Below are positions 33,955 to 43,011 of a stretch of 64,000 nt of DNA, piece after piece (the stretch's first letter is position 1; each line of letters starts with the position of its first letter). The DNA is from Cetobacterium_A somerae (GTDB lineage Bacteria; Fusobacteriota; Fusobacteriia; Fusobacteriales; Fusobacteriaceae), in NCBI RefSeq assembly GCF_044784365.2, contig NZ_CP173062.2; one strand, given 5' to 3'. The notes beneath the pieces were generated by a model, which was given only the letters and a program-made list of their open reading frames with translations, made no database searches and was not told the origin of the DNA. The position numbers and the translations under genes were made by a program.

Positions 33955-34350
33955 CTATATCTTACTTAAAAACTTTAACTCTTTTAATTCATCTTCTAAC
34001 TCTTTTAAAGTTAATTTATCATCATTTATCGCCATTCCCATTAATACACCTTCAACTAAAGGAGCATCCATTATTTTTATTTTTTCTTTATCATAATCCT
34101 CATCTAAAAATTCTAACGCCAACTCTGCATTTAATATTGAACTTCCTAAATCACCAAAAATAGCAACTCCTCCTTTTATATATGCTTTTTTTATGGCTTC
34201 CGCTATAATTAAAGGATTTGATCCTAGATAATCTTCATCTGTTCCACTTCCATTTACTACAGGAAAGTTATATTTTTTCATTTCATTACAAAGTTCGATA
34301 ACTTCATCAGCTAAACGTTTACTATGAGAAACAATTACGAAACCTAACAT
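33955..34350 (-). CDS. dhaM: PTS-dependent dihydroxyacetone kinase, phosphotransferase subunit DhaM
   Basis: A 131-residue single-domain EIIA-type (mannose-family fold) subunit. It begins MLGFVIVSHSKRLADE with the phospho-accepting His in VSHS (His 9), and carries GVAIFGDLGSS and IMDAPLVEGVLMG. It passes phosphate from HPr to the ADP held in DhaL. E. coli DhaM has extra HPr- and EI-like domains; this short form is common in Firmicutes and Fusobacteria. Eight bases after dhaL. Confidence 0.94.
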   Translation of the reverse strand: MLGFVIVSHSKRLADEVIELCNEMKKYNFPVVNGSGTDEDYLGSNPLIIAEAIKKAYIKGGVAIFGDLGSSILNAELALEFLDEDYDKEKIKIMDAPLVEGVLMGMAINDDKLTLKELEDELKELKFLSKI

Positions 34351-34358
34351 TTTATCAC

Positions 34359-34967
34359 CTACTTTAAATTTTTACAGATTGTATCAATAATTAAATATGA
34401 AGACATTGCTCCTGGATCTATGTGACCAATACTCCTTGCTCCTAGGTAGCTCGCTCTTCCTTTTGTTGCTAACATATTTTCAGTTGATTCCATTCCATCT
34501 TTTGCTGTTATTTGAATTTTTTTTAATAATGCATCTAAAGAATCTTCTTTATTATTTTTTAATACCTCAACTACTGGTACTATTGTATCTAGCATTGTTT
34601 TCTCGCCACACTGAGCCTTCCCTCTCATTTTTATCCCTTCTACCATTGCTTCAGCTGCTTTTACTATGTTATTCCTATCTAATATATCAACTCCCTTTAA
34701 AGTTTGAGCTACTTTCATTAATCCAGTTCCATATATTGCTCCTGATGCTCCACCTACATTAGATATTAGTATCATTGCCATTTTATTGAAACAATCTGAA
34801 TAATTAAGGCTTTTTAATATTTCACTTTCATCTTTAATTTTTTGAAAACCTCTAGATAGATTTACACCATGATCACTATCACCAATTTCTCTATCTAATT
34901 CACTTAAATAATCTTTATTTTCATATATTCTATCTGCTATTTTATCTATTAAAGTTATTAATTCCAT
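34359..34967 (-). CDS. dhaL: dihydroxyacetone kinase ADP-binding subunit DhaL
   Basis: A 202-residue helical-barrel subunit that holds ADP as a coenzyme. The metal/nucleotide motif is ELDREIGDSDHGVNLSRGF (about 21-39), followed by NVGGASGAIYGTGLM and GAMSSYLI near the end. It transfers phosphate from DhaM to dihydroxyacetone bound in DhaK. Eight bases separate it from dhaK and from dhaM. Confidence 0.95.
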   Translation of the reverse strand: MELITLIDKIADRIYENKDYLSELDREIGDSDHGVNLSRGFQKIKDESEILKSLNYSDCFNKMAMILISNVGGASGAIYGTGLMKVAQTLKGVDILDRNNIVKAAEAMVEGIKMRGKAQCGEKTMLDTIVPVVEVLKNNKEDSLDALLKKIQITAKDGMESTENMLATKGRASYLGARSIGHIDPGAMSSYLIIDTICKNLK

Positions 34968-34975
34968 CTGTCCTC

Positions 34976-35968
34976 CTAGAATGTTTTTAACGCCACAGTA
35001 TCAGATTTAGCATTTAATAATTTTTCAATTTCATCATTAAGTTTTAATATTGTAATTGAAAATCCTCCCATATCTAAAGATGTCATATAATTTCCTACTA
35101 AAGTTTTTTCTATGATAATATTTTTTTCCTTTAAAATATCTGTAACTCTATTATTAACTATAAATAGTTCTATTAAAGTGGTTTCTCCTAATCCATTTAT
35201 CAAAACCGCCACTTTCTCATTCTCTATTTTAGACTCTTTCAATATTTTTTCTAAAAGATGATCTACATGTGTATTTGCATCTACAAACTTTTCTCTATGC
35301 GTCCCAGGTTCTCCATGTATTCCTAATCCAATTTCAACTTCATCTTCCGCTAAATCAAAACTATTTTTTTCAGTAGTAAATACCATACACGACTTCAAAG
35401 ACATTCCCATTGTTTTTATATTTTCTACAACAACTTTTCCAAGTTTTTCAAGATTTTCCAAAGAATATCCAGCCTCTGCTGCTGCTCCTAAAATTTTATG
35501 TACAAATACAGTTCCTGCAATTCCTCTTCTACCAACTGTATATGTACTATTTTCTACTGCTATATCATCGTCAACAATTACCTTCCCTACTTTTATTCCT
35601 TCCATTTCTGCCATTTCTGCAGCCATCTCAAAATTCATTACATCTCCACTATAATTTTTAATTATAAGAAGAACCCCTGCACCTGAGTCAACTGCTTTTA
35701 TTGCTTCATAAACCTTATCAGCACTAGGAGAAGTAAATATCTCTCCAGCTACTGCCGCGTCTAACATCCCATATCCTACAAATCCTGCATGAGCTGGTTC
35801 ATGACCACTTCCTCCTCCACTAATTAAAGCTACCTTTTTGTTTTTCTTTTCTTTTCTCACAATAATTGGCAAATCTTTTACACTTTCAATACTATTTGGA
35901 AATGCCTTTATCATTCCATCAATCATCTCTTTTACGATATTTTCTTTTTTATTGATAAGTTTCTTCAT
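34976..35968 (-). CDS. dhaK: dihydroxyacetone kinase substrate-binding subunit DhaK
   Basis: A 330-residue subunit that binds dihydroxyacetone covalently as a hemiaminal through a His, in the GLGIHGEPG motif (about 214-222). The N-terminal motif ALISGGGSGHEPAHAGFVGYGMLDAAV is diagnostic. The product, dihydroxyacetone phosphate, enters glycolysis, so the operon supports glycerol or dihydroxyacetone use. Upstream is a good promoter; no DhaR/DhaS/DhaQ regulator gene is adjacent. Confidence 0.96.
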   Translation of the reverse strand: MKKLINKKENIVKEMIDGMIKAFPNSIESVKDLPIIVRKEKKNKKVALISGGGSGHEPAHAGFVGYGMLDAAVAGEIFTSPSADKVYEAIKAVDSGAGVLLIIKNYSGDVMNFEMAAEMAEMEGIKVGKVIVDDDIAVENSTYTVGRRGIAGTVFVHKILGAAAEAGYSLENLEKLGKVVVENIKTMGMSLKSCMVFTTEKNSFDLAEDEVEIGLGIHGEPGTHREKFVDANTHVDHLLEKILKESKIENEKVAVLINGLGETTLIELFIVNNRVTDILKEKNIIIEKTLVGNYMTSLDMGGFSITILKLNDEIEKLLNAKSDTVALKTF

Positions 35969-36003
35969 AAATCTCCTCCTATTTTGAGTTATTTCAATAT
36001 CTC

Positions 36004-36032
36004 TATATACTTTAATTTTTCTTTTTTGTCAA
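36004..36032 (-). promoter_or_regulatory. dhaKLM promoter
   Basis: Minus strand consensus TTGACA (36032-36027), 17 bases, TATATA (36009-36004), about 35 bases before the dhaK ATG. Confidence 0.7.
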
Positions 36033-36124
36033 ATACAATAAAAACTATAAAATTCTTTGTAGGATTTTTATCAATTCTTTAGTAGAAAGTAACATAAGCT
36101 AATTAAGCTAAGGGAGGAATAAAA

Positions 36125-36352
36125 ATGGAAATGAATAAGAGTGAAGCTTTAAAAATTTATAAACAATATTTTAATGATGGAGAGTTTATTGATTTTTTAG
36201 AATCTCCATATATTGTTGAAGACTCAGATGACTTCGAAGATTATTATCCAGAAGGAACACCTAATCTATTTTCAAAAGAAGCAAGTTCTTTGTTTTTTAC
36301 AGCTTATAAATTAAACGAAGATTTGTTATCTATTACAGTAGAAAATAAATAA
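36125..36352 (+). CDS. small acidic protein, unknown function
   Basis: A 75-residue protein with a strong ribosome site (AAGGGAGGA) and its own terminator. It is highly acidic in the middle (VEDSDDFEDYYPEG), has no membrane segment and no Cys, and ends LLSITVENK. I do not recognise a family. Upstream, at 36089-36098, is the ten-base string GTAACATAAG that also forms the left part of the dyad at 33880, so the two genes may share a regulator (weak). It stands alone between the divergent dha operon and the sugar ATPase gene. Confidence 0.65.
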   Translation: MEMNKSEALKIYKQYFNDGEFIDFLESPYIVEDSDDFEDYYPEGTPNLFSKEASSLFFTAYKLNEDLLSITVENK

Positions 36353-36363
36353 AGTTAACATAA

Positions 36364-36395
36364 GAAAGAGGCCTTTAAAAAAAGACCTCTTTTTA
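36364..36395. terminator. bidirectional rho-independent terminator
   Basis: AAAGAGG and CCTCTTT arms flank a short A-rich loop, T-rich on the plus strand. Shared by the small acidic gene (plus) and the ABC ATPase gene (minus). Confidence 0.8.
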
Positions 36396-36406
36396 TATTC
36401 ATACTA

Positions 36407-37531
36407 TTAAATTGTTATATTTTTTTCTGTTTCTATATCAAATAAATGACACTTATCCATTTCGAAATAGAAATTTTCTTGTTGATTAAAGTTTGCTCCT
36501 GTAGATTTCTCTGCTGGAATTCTTGCTGTATATTGTGCATCTCCTATAAAGAAATAGATAAACTCTTCATTACCCATTTGCTCTACTATATTTACTTTTC
36601 CTACTAATGATGAATCACCAGGTTTTGCTGTATTTTTATTTCCTACATTTTCTGGTCTTATTCCAAACCATACATCTTTCCCTACGTGTCCTTTTACTTT
36701 TTCAGCTTTTTCCTTTGGTAACTCTAATTCATCCCCATTAGTTAATTTTACAAATAATTTGTTTTCTTTTGATATTAAAGATGCCTTCACAATATTCATT
36801 GCTGGCGAACCAATAAATCCTGCTACGAATTTATTTGCCGGAGTATTATATAGATTTAATGGTGTATCAACTTGCATAATTTTTCCATAATTTAATACAC
36901 AAATTCTATCTCCCATTGTCATAGCTTCAACCTGATCATGTGTTACGTAAATCATTGTTGCATTTTGACCTTCTTCTTTTAATTGCTTATGAAGTTGAGT
37001 TATTCTTACTCTCATAGAAACTCTTAATTTTGCATCTAAGTTTGATAGTGGTTCATCAAATAAAAATACTTCTGGCTTTCTTACAATAGCTCTTCCTACA
37101 GCAACCCTTTGTCTTTGTCCTCCAGACATCTCTTTAGGTTTTCTATCTAAAAGATCTGTAATCTCAAGTTTCTCAGCTGCCTCTTTAACTCTTTTATCAA
37201 TCTCATTTTTAGGAACTTTTGCCATTTTAAGTCCAAATGCCATGTTATCATAAACTGTCATATGTGGATATAGAGCATAGTTTTGGAAAACCATTGCGAT
37301 TCCTCTATCTTTTGGAGGTAAGTCATTAACTAGCTTCTCTCCTATATAGATTTCTCCACCTGTAATCTCTTCTAAACCTGCAACCATTCTAAGAGTAGTT
37401 GATTTTGCACAACCAGATGGTCCTACAAATACCATGAACTCTCCATCTTTAATATTAAGGTCGATACCATGAACTGCCTTAAATCCATTAGGATACTGTT
37501 TTTCTACTTTTTTTAGTACTACTTCTGCCAT
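36407..37531 (-). CDS. carbohydrate ABC transporter ATPase, UgpC/MsmK/MalK type
   Basis: A 374-residue ATPase starting at the ATG at 37531 (RBS AAGGAGGAA). Walker A is GPSGCAKST (Ala where Gly is usual), signature MSGGQRQR, Walker B VFLFDEPLSNLDA, H-loop VTHDQVEAM. The C-terminal TOBE domains begin near NIVKASLISKENK. No permease or binding-protein genes are adjacent, so it is probably a shared energy subunit for several sugar importers encoded elsewhere, as MsmK is in streptococci (inference). Confidence 0.92.
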   Translation of the reverse strand: MAEVVLKKVEKQYPNGFKAVHGIDLNIKDGEFMVFVGPSGCAKSTTLRMVAGLEEITGGEIYIGEKLVNDLPPKDRGIAMVFQNYALYPHMTVYDNMAFGLKMAKVPKNEIDKRVKEAAEKLEITDLLDRKPKEMSGGQRQRVAVGRAIVRKPEVFLFDEPLSNLDAKLRVSMRVRITQLHKQLKEEGQNATMIYVTHDQVEAMTMGDRICVLNYGKIMQVDTPLNLYNTPANKFVAGFIGSPAMNIVKASLISKENKLFVKLTNGDELELPKEKAEKVKGHVGKDVWFGIRPENVGNKNTAKPGDSSLVGKVNIVEQMGNEEFIYFFIGDAQYTARIPAEKSTGANFNQQENFYFEMDKCHLFDIETEKNITI

Positions 37532-37644
37532 ATTAATTCTTCCTCCTTGTTTTTTACTAAATCTGAGGTTATTATATAGCATCTTTTTATTTTTTTCAAC
37601 TATTTTTGTTTATTTTTAACTCTTTTTTTACATTTATTTTACAA

Positions 37645-38649
37645 TTAGTTATTAAATTCGAATGTTGTATATGTATAATACTCTATTTTATTATTATAAA
37701 TTTTAGCCTTTTCTGGCATAAAGTTAAAAATATCTGGATAATCTTGCATTTCAAAACATATTCCATTATGCTTTTTATCTAAAAAATTTCCTGTATAAAT
37801 AACTGCTACAGGTTCACTAGATTTTACTTTAATGTTTCTTCCTGATTCCTCATCCTTTAACTCAATATCAAAATTATATTTTTTTGATAATTCAAAAGGA
37901 TGATCAATTCCTCCTCCAACAATCTCTACTTGTTTATGTGATAACTGTAATATATCTCCTAATTTTTGAAAGTTTTCAAAATTAACAAAATTATCTTCTC
38001 TCTCCATTTTTAAAGGAACTGTATTTTCATCTACCCAACCATAACCCTCTGCATTAACTTTTAAAAATTGTTCTTTTATATCATATTTCGCTTCACCACT
38101 CAAATTAAAATATGAATGGTTTGTTAAATTTATATATGTATCTCTATCACTGTCTCCAAAATATTCTATTTTCAATTCATTTTTCTCTAAAGTATATATA
38201 ACTTTAAAATCTACTTCTCCTGGAAATCCATTTTCTAAGTGAGGACTTTTATATGTTAAAGTTAAAATTCCTTTATTATCAGAAACTTTTGCATCACCCT
38301 TCCACACTTTCGCATTTAAACCATTAGGACCTCCATGTAAATTATTTCCTCCATTATTTTTTTGCAGTTCATAAATTTTATTTCCTATTTTTAAAATTCC
38401 ATCTTTTGTTCTTCCAGCTACTCTTCCTGTTATACATCCATAAAAATATTCATTTTTTTCATATTCTCCTAGAGTTTTATATCCCAAAACTATATTCTCA
38501 AAATTTCCGTTTTTATCAGAAGTTTTTAAAGATTTTATAATTCCCCCCAAAGAAATAATTTCTAAATCAACAAATTCATTTTTCAAATTATACAAAAATA
38601 CTTCTTCACCATTAAAAGTTGTTCCAAACTCTGTAATATTTAATTTCAA
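37645..38649 (-). CDS. galM: aldose 1-epimerase (galactose mutarotase)
   Basis: A 334-residue cytosolic mutarotase interconverting alpha- and beta-galactose. Motifs: GRVAGRTKDG, NNLHGGPNGLNAKVW (catalytic His), the second His in NLTNHSYFNLSG, DHPFEL, and the catalytic Glu in GICFEMQDYPD. The start is TTG at 38649, overlapping the stop of the ROK regulator gene (TTTGA), so translation is coupled to it. It supplies alpha-galactose to GalK encoded on the other strand. Confidence 0.94.
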   Translation of the reverse strand: MKLNITEFGTTFNGEEVFLYNLKNEFVDLEIISLGGIIKSLKTSDKNGNFENIVLGYKTLGEYEKNEYFYGCITGRVAGRTKDGILKIGNKIYELQKNNGGNNLHGGPNGLNAKVWKGDAKVSDNKGILTLTYKSPHLENGFPGEVDFKVIYTLEKNELKIEYFGDSDRDTYINLTNHSYFNLSGEAKYDIKEQFLKVNAEGYGWVDENTVPLKMEREDNFVNFENFQKLGDILQLSHKQVEIVGGGIDHPFELSKKYNFDIELKDEESGRNIKVKSSEPVAVIYTGNFLDKKHNGICFEMQDYPDIFNFMPEKAKIYNNKIEYYTYTTFEFNN

Positions 38650-39818
38650 ACCTCATCCCTCCACATATTTTTTTTAAATAAATTATGTCTTACAACCGAT
38701 ATTGGGTTATAAGTATGCATTTCATCTAACATATTTGAAACTATTAAATCATATTTTTGTTCCTCTAAAGTAACTTTTTGTAATTCTAATTTCAAAGTAT
38801 TTAAAAGTAAATTTTCTTTAAATAATTCACCTACTAAAATTATTTTTTCTGGATTTATTAAAGAGATTATCATATCTATACTGTGAGCAATTATAACCAT
38901 AGCTTCTGTGCTAACCTTTGTACTTAAAAAATCTCTCTCTTTAACTCCTTGTAATACATCTAGAATCCCAATTGTTCCTTTGGTATTTAATTTTTCTTTT
39001 AATGAACTATAGTTATTTAATTTAATCATAGAAACAAGTCTATTTATTATCGCTTTATTTGAAGCCTCAGCTTCTAAACACCCTCTTTTTCCACAAGAAC
39101 ATCTTCTTAAACTACTTCTATCCATAACTACATGACCAATCTCTCCAGAAATAAATCCGTGGCCTGATAATAAATTCCCATTTACAAATATTGAACTTCC
39201 AATTCCCTCTGAAACATTTAAAACTACATAATTTTCACTATCTTGAGCTCCACCAAAATATTTTTCTGTTAATGCCATAGCTCTAACATCATTTTCTATC
39301 AGAGTAGGTAAATTAAATCTTTTTTCAATTCTATCTCTTATATCGATTTTTTTTCTTTTATAGTGAGGAGAAAATATAATAACTCCCTTCTCTGAGTTTA
39401 TAAGTCCAGTTATTGCCATCGATATAACTTTTATTCCTTTTTCCTCTTCTAATTCTTTTTCAATAATTGTTTCTAAATAATCTATTAACTCTTTATCTTC
39501 TGATATTTTATAACTTTTTGTTTTAACTATTTCCCCAGCTACATTTCCAACTGATATTACCAACGATGTAGGAGTTAATGATATTCCCAAAATTTTTCCT
39601 ACCCAATATTTATTCAAAGATAAATCTATCGCTCTTCTCCCACCAGTTGATTCTCTTTGAGACACCTCTAAAACTATCCCACATTGTAATAAAGGTTCAA
39701 TCGATTTTGTTATAGCTGCTGGTGTCAACTCTAACTCCTCTGCTATCCTTTTTCTTGATATTTTATTTTTATTTTTAATCATCTCTAATATTCTTAGTTG
39801 AGATTGTGTAAAATCCAT
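38646..39818 (-). CDS. ROK-family transcriptional repressor
   Basis: A 390-residue NagC/XylR-type regulator. An N-terminal winged helix (about 8-60, SRKRIAEELELTPAAITKSIEPLL) precedes the ROK sugar-kinase-like domain with SEGIGSSIFVNG and the zinc motif CSCGKRGCLE (about 240-249). It lies between galM and the divergent galK-galT genes and is the likely galactose-responsive repressor of both directions. A dyad in the 184-base divergent region is a candidate operator. Confidence 0.9.
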   Translation of the reverse strand: MDFTQSQLRILEMIKNKNKISRKRIAEELELTPAAITKSIEPLLQCGIVLEVSQRESTGGRRAIDLSLNKYWVGKILGISLTPTSLVISVGNVAGEIVKTKSYKISEDKELIDYLETIIEKELEEEKGIKVISMAITGLINSEKGVIIFSPHYKRKKIDIRDRIEKRFNLPTLIENDVRAMALTEKYFGGAQDSENYVVLNVSEGIGSSIFVNGNLLSGHGFISGEIGHVVMDRSSLRRCSCGKRGCLEAEASNKAIINRLVSMIKLNNYSSLKEKLNTKGTIGILDVLQGVKERDFLSTKVSTEAMVIIAHSIDMIISLINPEKIILVGELFKENLLLNTLKLELQKVTLEEQKYDLIVSNMLDEMHTYNPISVVRHNLFKKNMWRDEV

Positions 39819-39933
39819 ATATTCCTCCCTAATTCTATATAATTTATAATACCTCTATCCAAGTCTCTAAGTCAATGTATTTAACACTAACTTTTTTAAC
39901 TTTTTTAATTAACTTTGTTCTAAAATTATATTT

Positions 39934-39966
39934 TTACTTTTAAGTAATCTATTTTTAAAGTATACT
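39934..39966 (+). promoter_or_regulatory. galK promoter with candidate ROK operator
   Basis: TATACT (39961-39966) is the likely -10 for galK. The dyad TTACTT-TT-AAGTAA (39934-39947) covers the -35 position, so a bound repressor would block polymerase. The -35 itself is weak. Confidence 0.5.
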
Positions 39967-40002
39967 CAAATCAAAATAAACAAAATAAAGGGGAGATTAT
40001 TT

Positions 40003-41190
40003 ATGGAACTTATCAATAACTTAGTAAAAAATTTTAAAAAAGAATTTAAAAAAGATGATAAAACTTCAGTTGAAGTTTTCTTTGCACCTGGTAGAGTTAA
40101 TTTAATTGGAGAACATATTGATTACAACGGTGGTAAAGTTTTTCCATGTGCATTAGACTTTGGTACTTATGCTGTTGTAACTAAGAGAGAGGATAACATT
40201 TTTAGAATGTCTTCTGAAAATTTTAAAGATTTAGGAATTATTGAATTTTCTTTAGATTCTTTAATATATGACAAAAAAGATGATTGGGCTAATTATCCAA
40301 AAGGTGTTGTAAAAACTTTTTTAGATTCTGGGTTTAATATAAATAGTGGATTTGATGTTTTATTCTTTGGAAATATTCCAAATGGTGCAGGTTTATCATC
40401 TTCTGCTTCTATTGAAGTTTTAACATCAGTTATCCTTAAATCTCTATTTAATTTAGATATTAATATGGTTGATATGGTTAAATTAAGTCAAAAAACAGAG
40501 AACGAATTTATTGGTGTTAATTGTGGAATTATGGATCAATTTTCTATTGGAATGGGTAAGAAAGATCACGCTATACTTTTAGACTGTAATACACTTGAGT
40601 ATTCTTATGCTCCATTTATTTTAAATAATGCGTCTATTATTATTGCAAATACAAATAAAAGAAGAGGTCTTGGTGAATCTAAATATAATGAAAGAAGAGC
40701 TTCTTGTGAAAACGCACTAAAAGATTTAAAAGATAATGGTATTAACATTAATGCTCTTTGTGATATGGATTCAGAAAAATTTGAAAATACAAAACATTTT
40801 ATAAAGTCTGAAGAAGCTATACCTAGAGTTAGACATGCTGTTACTGAAAATGAAAGAGTTTTAAAAGCTATGAAATGTTTAAAAGACGGAGATATCTTAA
40901 CTTTTGGAAAACTTATGAATGATTCTCACAAATCTTTAAAAGATGATTATGAAGTTACTGGTCTTGAACTTGATAGCTTAGTTGAAGCAGCTTGGGAAGA
41001 AGAGGGAACTATCGGTTCTAGAATGACAGGTGCAGGATTTGGTGGTTGTACTGTTTCTTTAGTTAAAAATGATTGTATTGAAAAATTTATTGAAAATGTT
41101 GGTAAAAAATACAAGGAAAAAACAGGGCTAGAAGCAACATTCTATATTGGTAATCCAGGAGATGGAGCTAAAAAGTTAGGTGATTTTTAA
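40003..41190 (+). CDS. galK: galactokinase
   Basis: A 395-residue GHMP kinase phosphorylating alpha-galactose to galactose 1-phosphate with ATP. The galactokinase signature FFAPGRVNLIGEHIDYNGG is at about 27-45. The ATP loop is NGAGLSSSASIEVL, the catalytic Asp is in CGIMDQFSIGMG, and motif 3 is GSRMTGAGFGGCTVSLV. RBS GGGGAG. Its stop overlaps the galT start (TAATG). Confidence 0.97.
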   Translation: MELINNLVKNFKKEFKKDDKTSVEVFFAPGRVNLIGEHIDYNGGKVFPCALDFGTYAVVTKREDNIFRMSSENFKDLGIIEFSLDSLIYDKKDDWANYPKGVVKTFLDSGFNINSGFDVLFFGNIPNGAGLSSSASIEVLTSVILKSLFNLDINMVDMVKLSQKTENEFIGVNCGIMDQFSIGMGKKDHAILLDCNTLEYSYAPFILNNASIIIANTNKRRGLGESKYNERRASCENALKDLKDNGININALCDMDSEKFENTKHFIKSEEAIPRVRHAVTENERVLKAMKCLKDGDILTFGKLMNDSHKSLKDDYEVTGLELDSLVEAAWEEEGTIGSRMTGAGFGGCTVSLVKNDCIEKFIENVGKKYKEKTGLEATFYIGNPGDGAKKLGDF

Positions 41191-42677
41191 TGATTAACTC
41201 TTTAATACAAGAACTGTTAAACTACGGATTACAAAAAAAACTAATCGATTCATGTGAAGAGATTTACTCTAGAAATCTTTTACTCGATGTTTTAAATTTA
41301 AAAGAGTGGAAAAAAGAAGAACCTAAAACAGGAAGAGATCTTGAAATTATACTTCTAGATATTTGTCATTGGGCTATTGAAAATAGTTTGATTAATGATT
41401 CTCCATCTGAAATGGAACTTTTAGATACTAAATTAATGAATTGTATCACTCCAAGACCGAAAGAAGTTATTAATAAGTTCAATAATGATTTTAAAATTTC
41501 ACCTGAAAAAGCAACAGCTAACTACTATGAATTCTCAAAAAATACCAATTATATTAGAGATGCTCGAATTAAAAGAAATTTACATTGGTTTTCGAATACT
41601 CCCTACGGCGATTTAGAAATAACTATTAATTTGGCTAAACCTGAAAAAGATCCTAAAGATATTGAAAGAGAAAAAAATATGCCTAAGTCTTCTTATCCTA
41701 GTTGTCTTTTGTGTTTAGACAATGTGGGATATAGTGGAAGATTAAATCATCCAGCTAGACAAACACATAGAGTTATTCCTATGAATTTAAAGTCTGAAAA
41801 TTGGTATTTTCAATTTTCTCCATATGTTTATTATAATGAACACTCTATAGTTTTTTGTGAAGATCACAGACCTATGAAAATGGGCAAAGATACTTTTGAT
41901 AGACTTTTAGAATTTATTGAAATCTTTCCACATTATTGTATTGGTTCTAATGCTGATTTACCTATAGTTGGGGGATCAATTTTATCTCATGATCATTACC
42001 AAGCTGGAAAGCATACATTCCCTATGGAGAAAGCTCCAATCGAAAATAAATTTCAAATGAAAGATTTTCCTGAAGTTAGTTGCGGAACCATTAAATGGCC
42101 TATGTCTGTTATTAGAATATCTTCAAAAAATAAGGAAACTCTATCTGAAGCAGCTGAATATATTTTTGAAAAATGGAAAAATTATAGTGATGAAACTGTT
42201 GATATTATAGCTTATTCTGAAGGTATTCCTCACAATACCGTTACTCCTATTGCTAGAAAAGTAGGCGATGAATATCAAATAGATTTAGCTTTAAGAAATA
42301 ATATAACCTCTGATGAACACCCTATGGGAATATTCCATCCTCATTCTGAAGTTCACAATATAAAAAAAGAAAATATAGGACTTATTGAAGTTATGGGACT
42401 TGCTATTTTACCTGGAAGACTTCAAGAAGAAATGATTCTTTTAGAAAAAGAATTACAAAATCCAAATTGGCAAATTACTTTAAAAGAGAATCCTACTCTT
42501 GGTAAACATTATGATTGGATTAAAAATATAGTGTCAAAAAGAGACAATATTGTAACATTAGATATTTTAAAAGAAGAGATAGGAAAAACTTTCTCTACAG
42601 TTTTAGAGCATGCTGGGGTCTTCAAAAGAGATGATACTGGAAAAAAAGCTTTTAAAAACTTCACAGACACATTATAA
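41190..42677 (+). CDS. galT: UDP-glucose-hexose-1-phosphate uridylyltransferase (GalT class 2)
   Basis: A 495-residue enzyme of the Firmicutes-type GalT family, longer than the E. coli type (about 348). It exchanges UMP between UDP-glucose and galactose 1-phosphate. The family regions YPSCLLCLDNVGYSGRLNHPARQTHR and GGSILSHDHYQAGKHTFPME (His nucleophile in the SHDHYQAG context) are present. Translationally coupled to galK. No galE lies in the window. Confidence 0.95.
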   Translation: MINSLIQELLNYGLQKKLIDSCEEIYSRNLLLDVLNLKEWKKEEPKTGRDLEIILLDICHWAIENSLINDSPSEMELLDTKLMNCITPRPKEVINKFNNDFKISPEKATANYYEFSKNTNYIRDARIKRNLHWFSNTPYGDLEITINLAKPEKDPKDIEREKNMPKSSYPSCLLCLDNVGYSGRLNHPARQTHRVIPMNLKSENWYFQFSPYVYYNEHSIVFCEDHRPMKMGKDTFDRLLEFIEIFPHYCIGSNADLPIVGGSILSHDHYQAGKHTFPMEKAPIENKFQMKDFPEVSCGTIKWPMSVIRISSKNKETLSEAAEYIFEKWKNYSDETVDIIAYSEGIPHNTVTPIARKVGDEYQIDLALRNNITSDEHPMGIFHPHSEVHNIKKENIGLIEVMGLAILPGRLQEEMILLEKELQNPNWQITLKENPTLGKHYDWIKNIVSKRDNIVTLDILKEEIGKTFSTVLEHAGVFKRDDTGKKAFKNFTDTL

Positions 42678-42708
42678 TATTTTATATAACTATTATAATG
42701 AGGATAAT

Positions 42709-42996
42709 ATGAATAATTCAAATAAAAAATGGTACGTTTATATTTTAAGATGTGAAAACAACTCTTTATATACGGGTATTACAACAGATGTTACAAAGCG
42801 ATTTCAACAACATATTAGTGGAAAAGGAGCTAAATATACAAAAATTTATAAACCTACAAAAATTGAGGTTGTTTTTATTAAAGAAAATAGATCTGAAGCA
42901 TCTAAAGAGGAGATTCGAATTAAAAAACTAACTAAGTTAGAAAAAGAGAGATTGTGTAAAAATACATTTAATGATATACTCAAAACAAATAATTAA
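42709..42996 (+). CDS. GIY-YIG domain protein (YhbQ/UPF0213-like)
   Basis: A 95-residue protein from the ATG at 42709 (site ATGAGG). The single GIY-YIG nuclease-type domain starts WYVYILRCENNSLYTGITTDV, with the catalytic Arg in TKRFQQHISGKGAKYT and a downstream Glu. Small stand-alone members are common; a nuclease role is inferred from fold only. It lies 31 bases after galT and 15 before the TSUP transporter gene, so it is read with them. Confidence 0.9.
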   Translation: MNNSNKKWYVYILRCENNSLYTGITTDVTKRFQQHISGKGAKYTKIYKPTKIEVVFIKENRSEASKEEIRIKKLTKLEKERLCKNTFNDILKTNN

Positions 42997-43011
42997 CTAG
43001 GGGGCGTTTTA

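Noticed and set aside
34397..34762. Plus-strand open frame of 121 codons opposite dhaL
   Set aside because: Leu/Tyr-rich translation with no family match, lying wholly inside a clear DhaL gene on the other strand.
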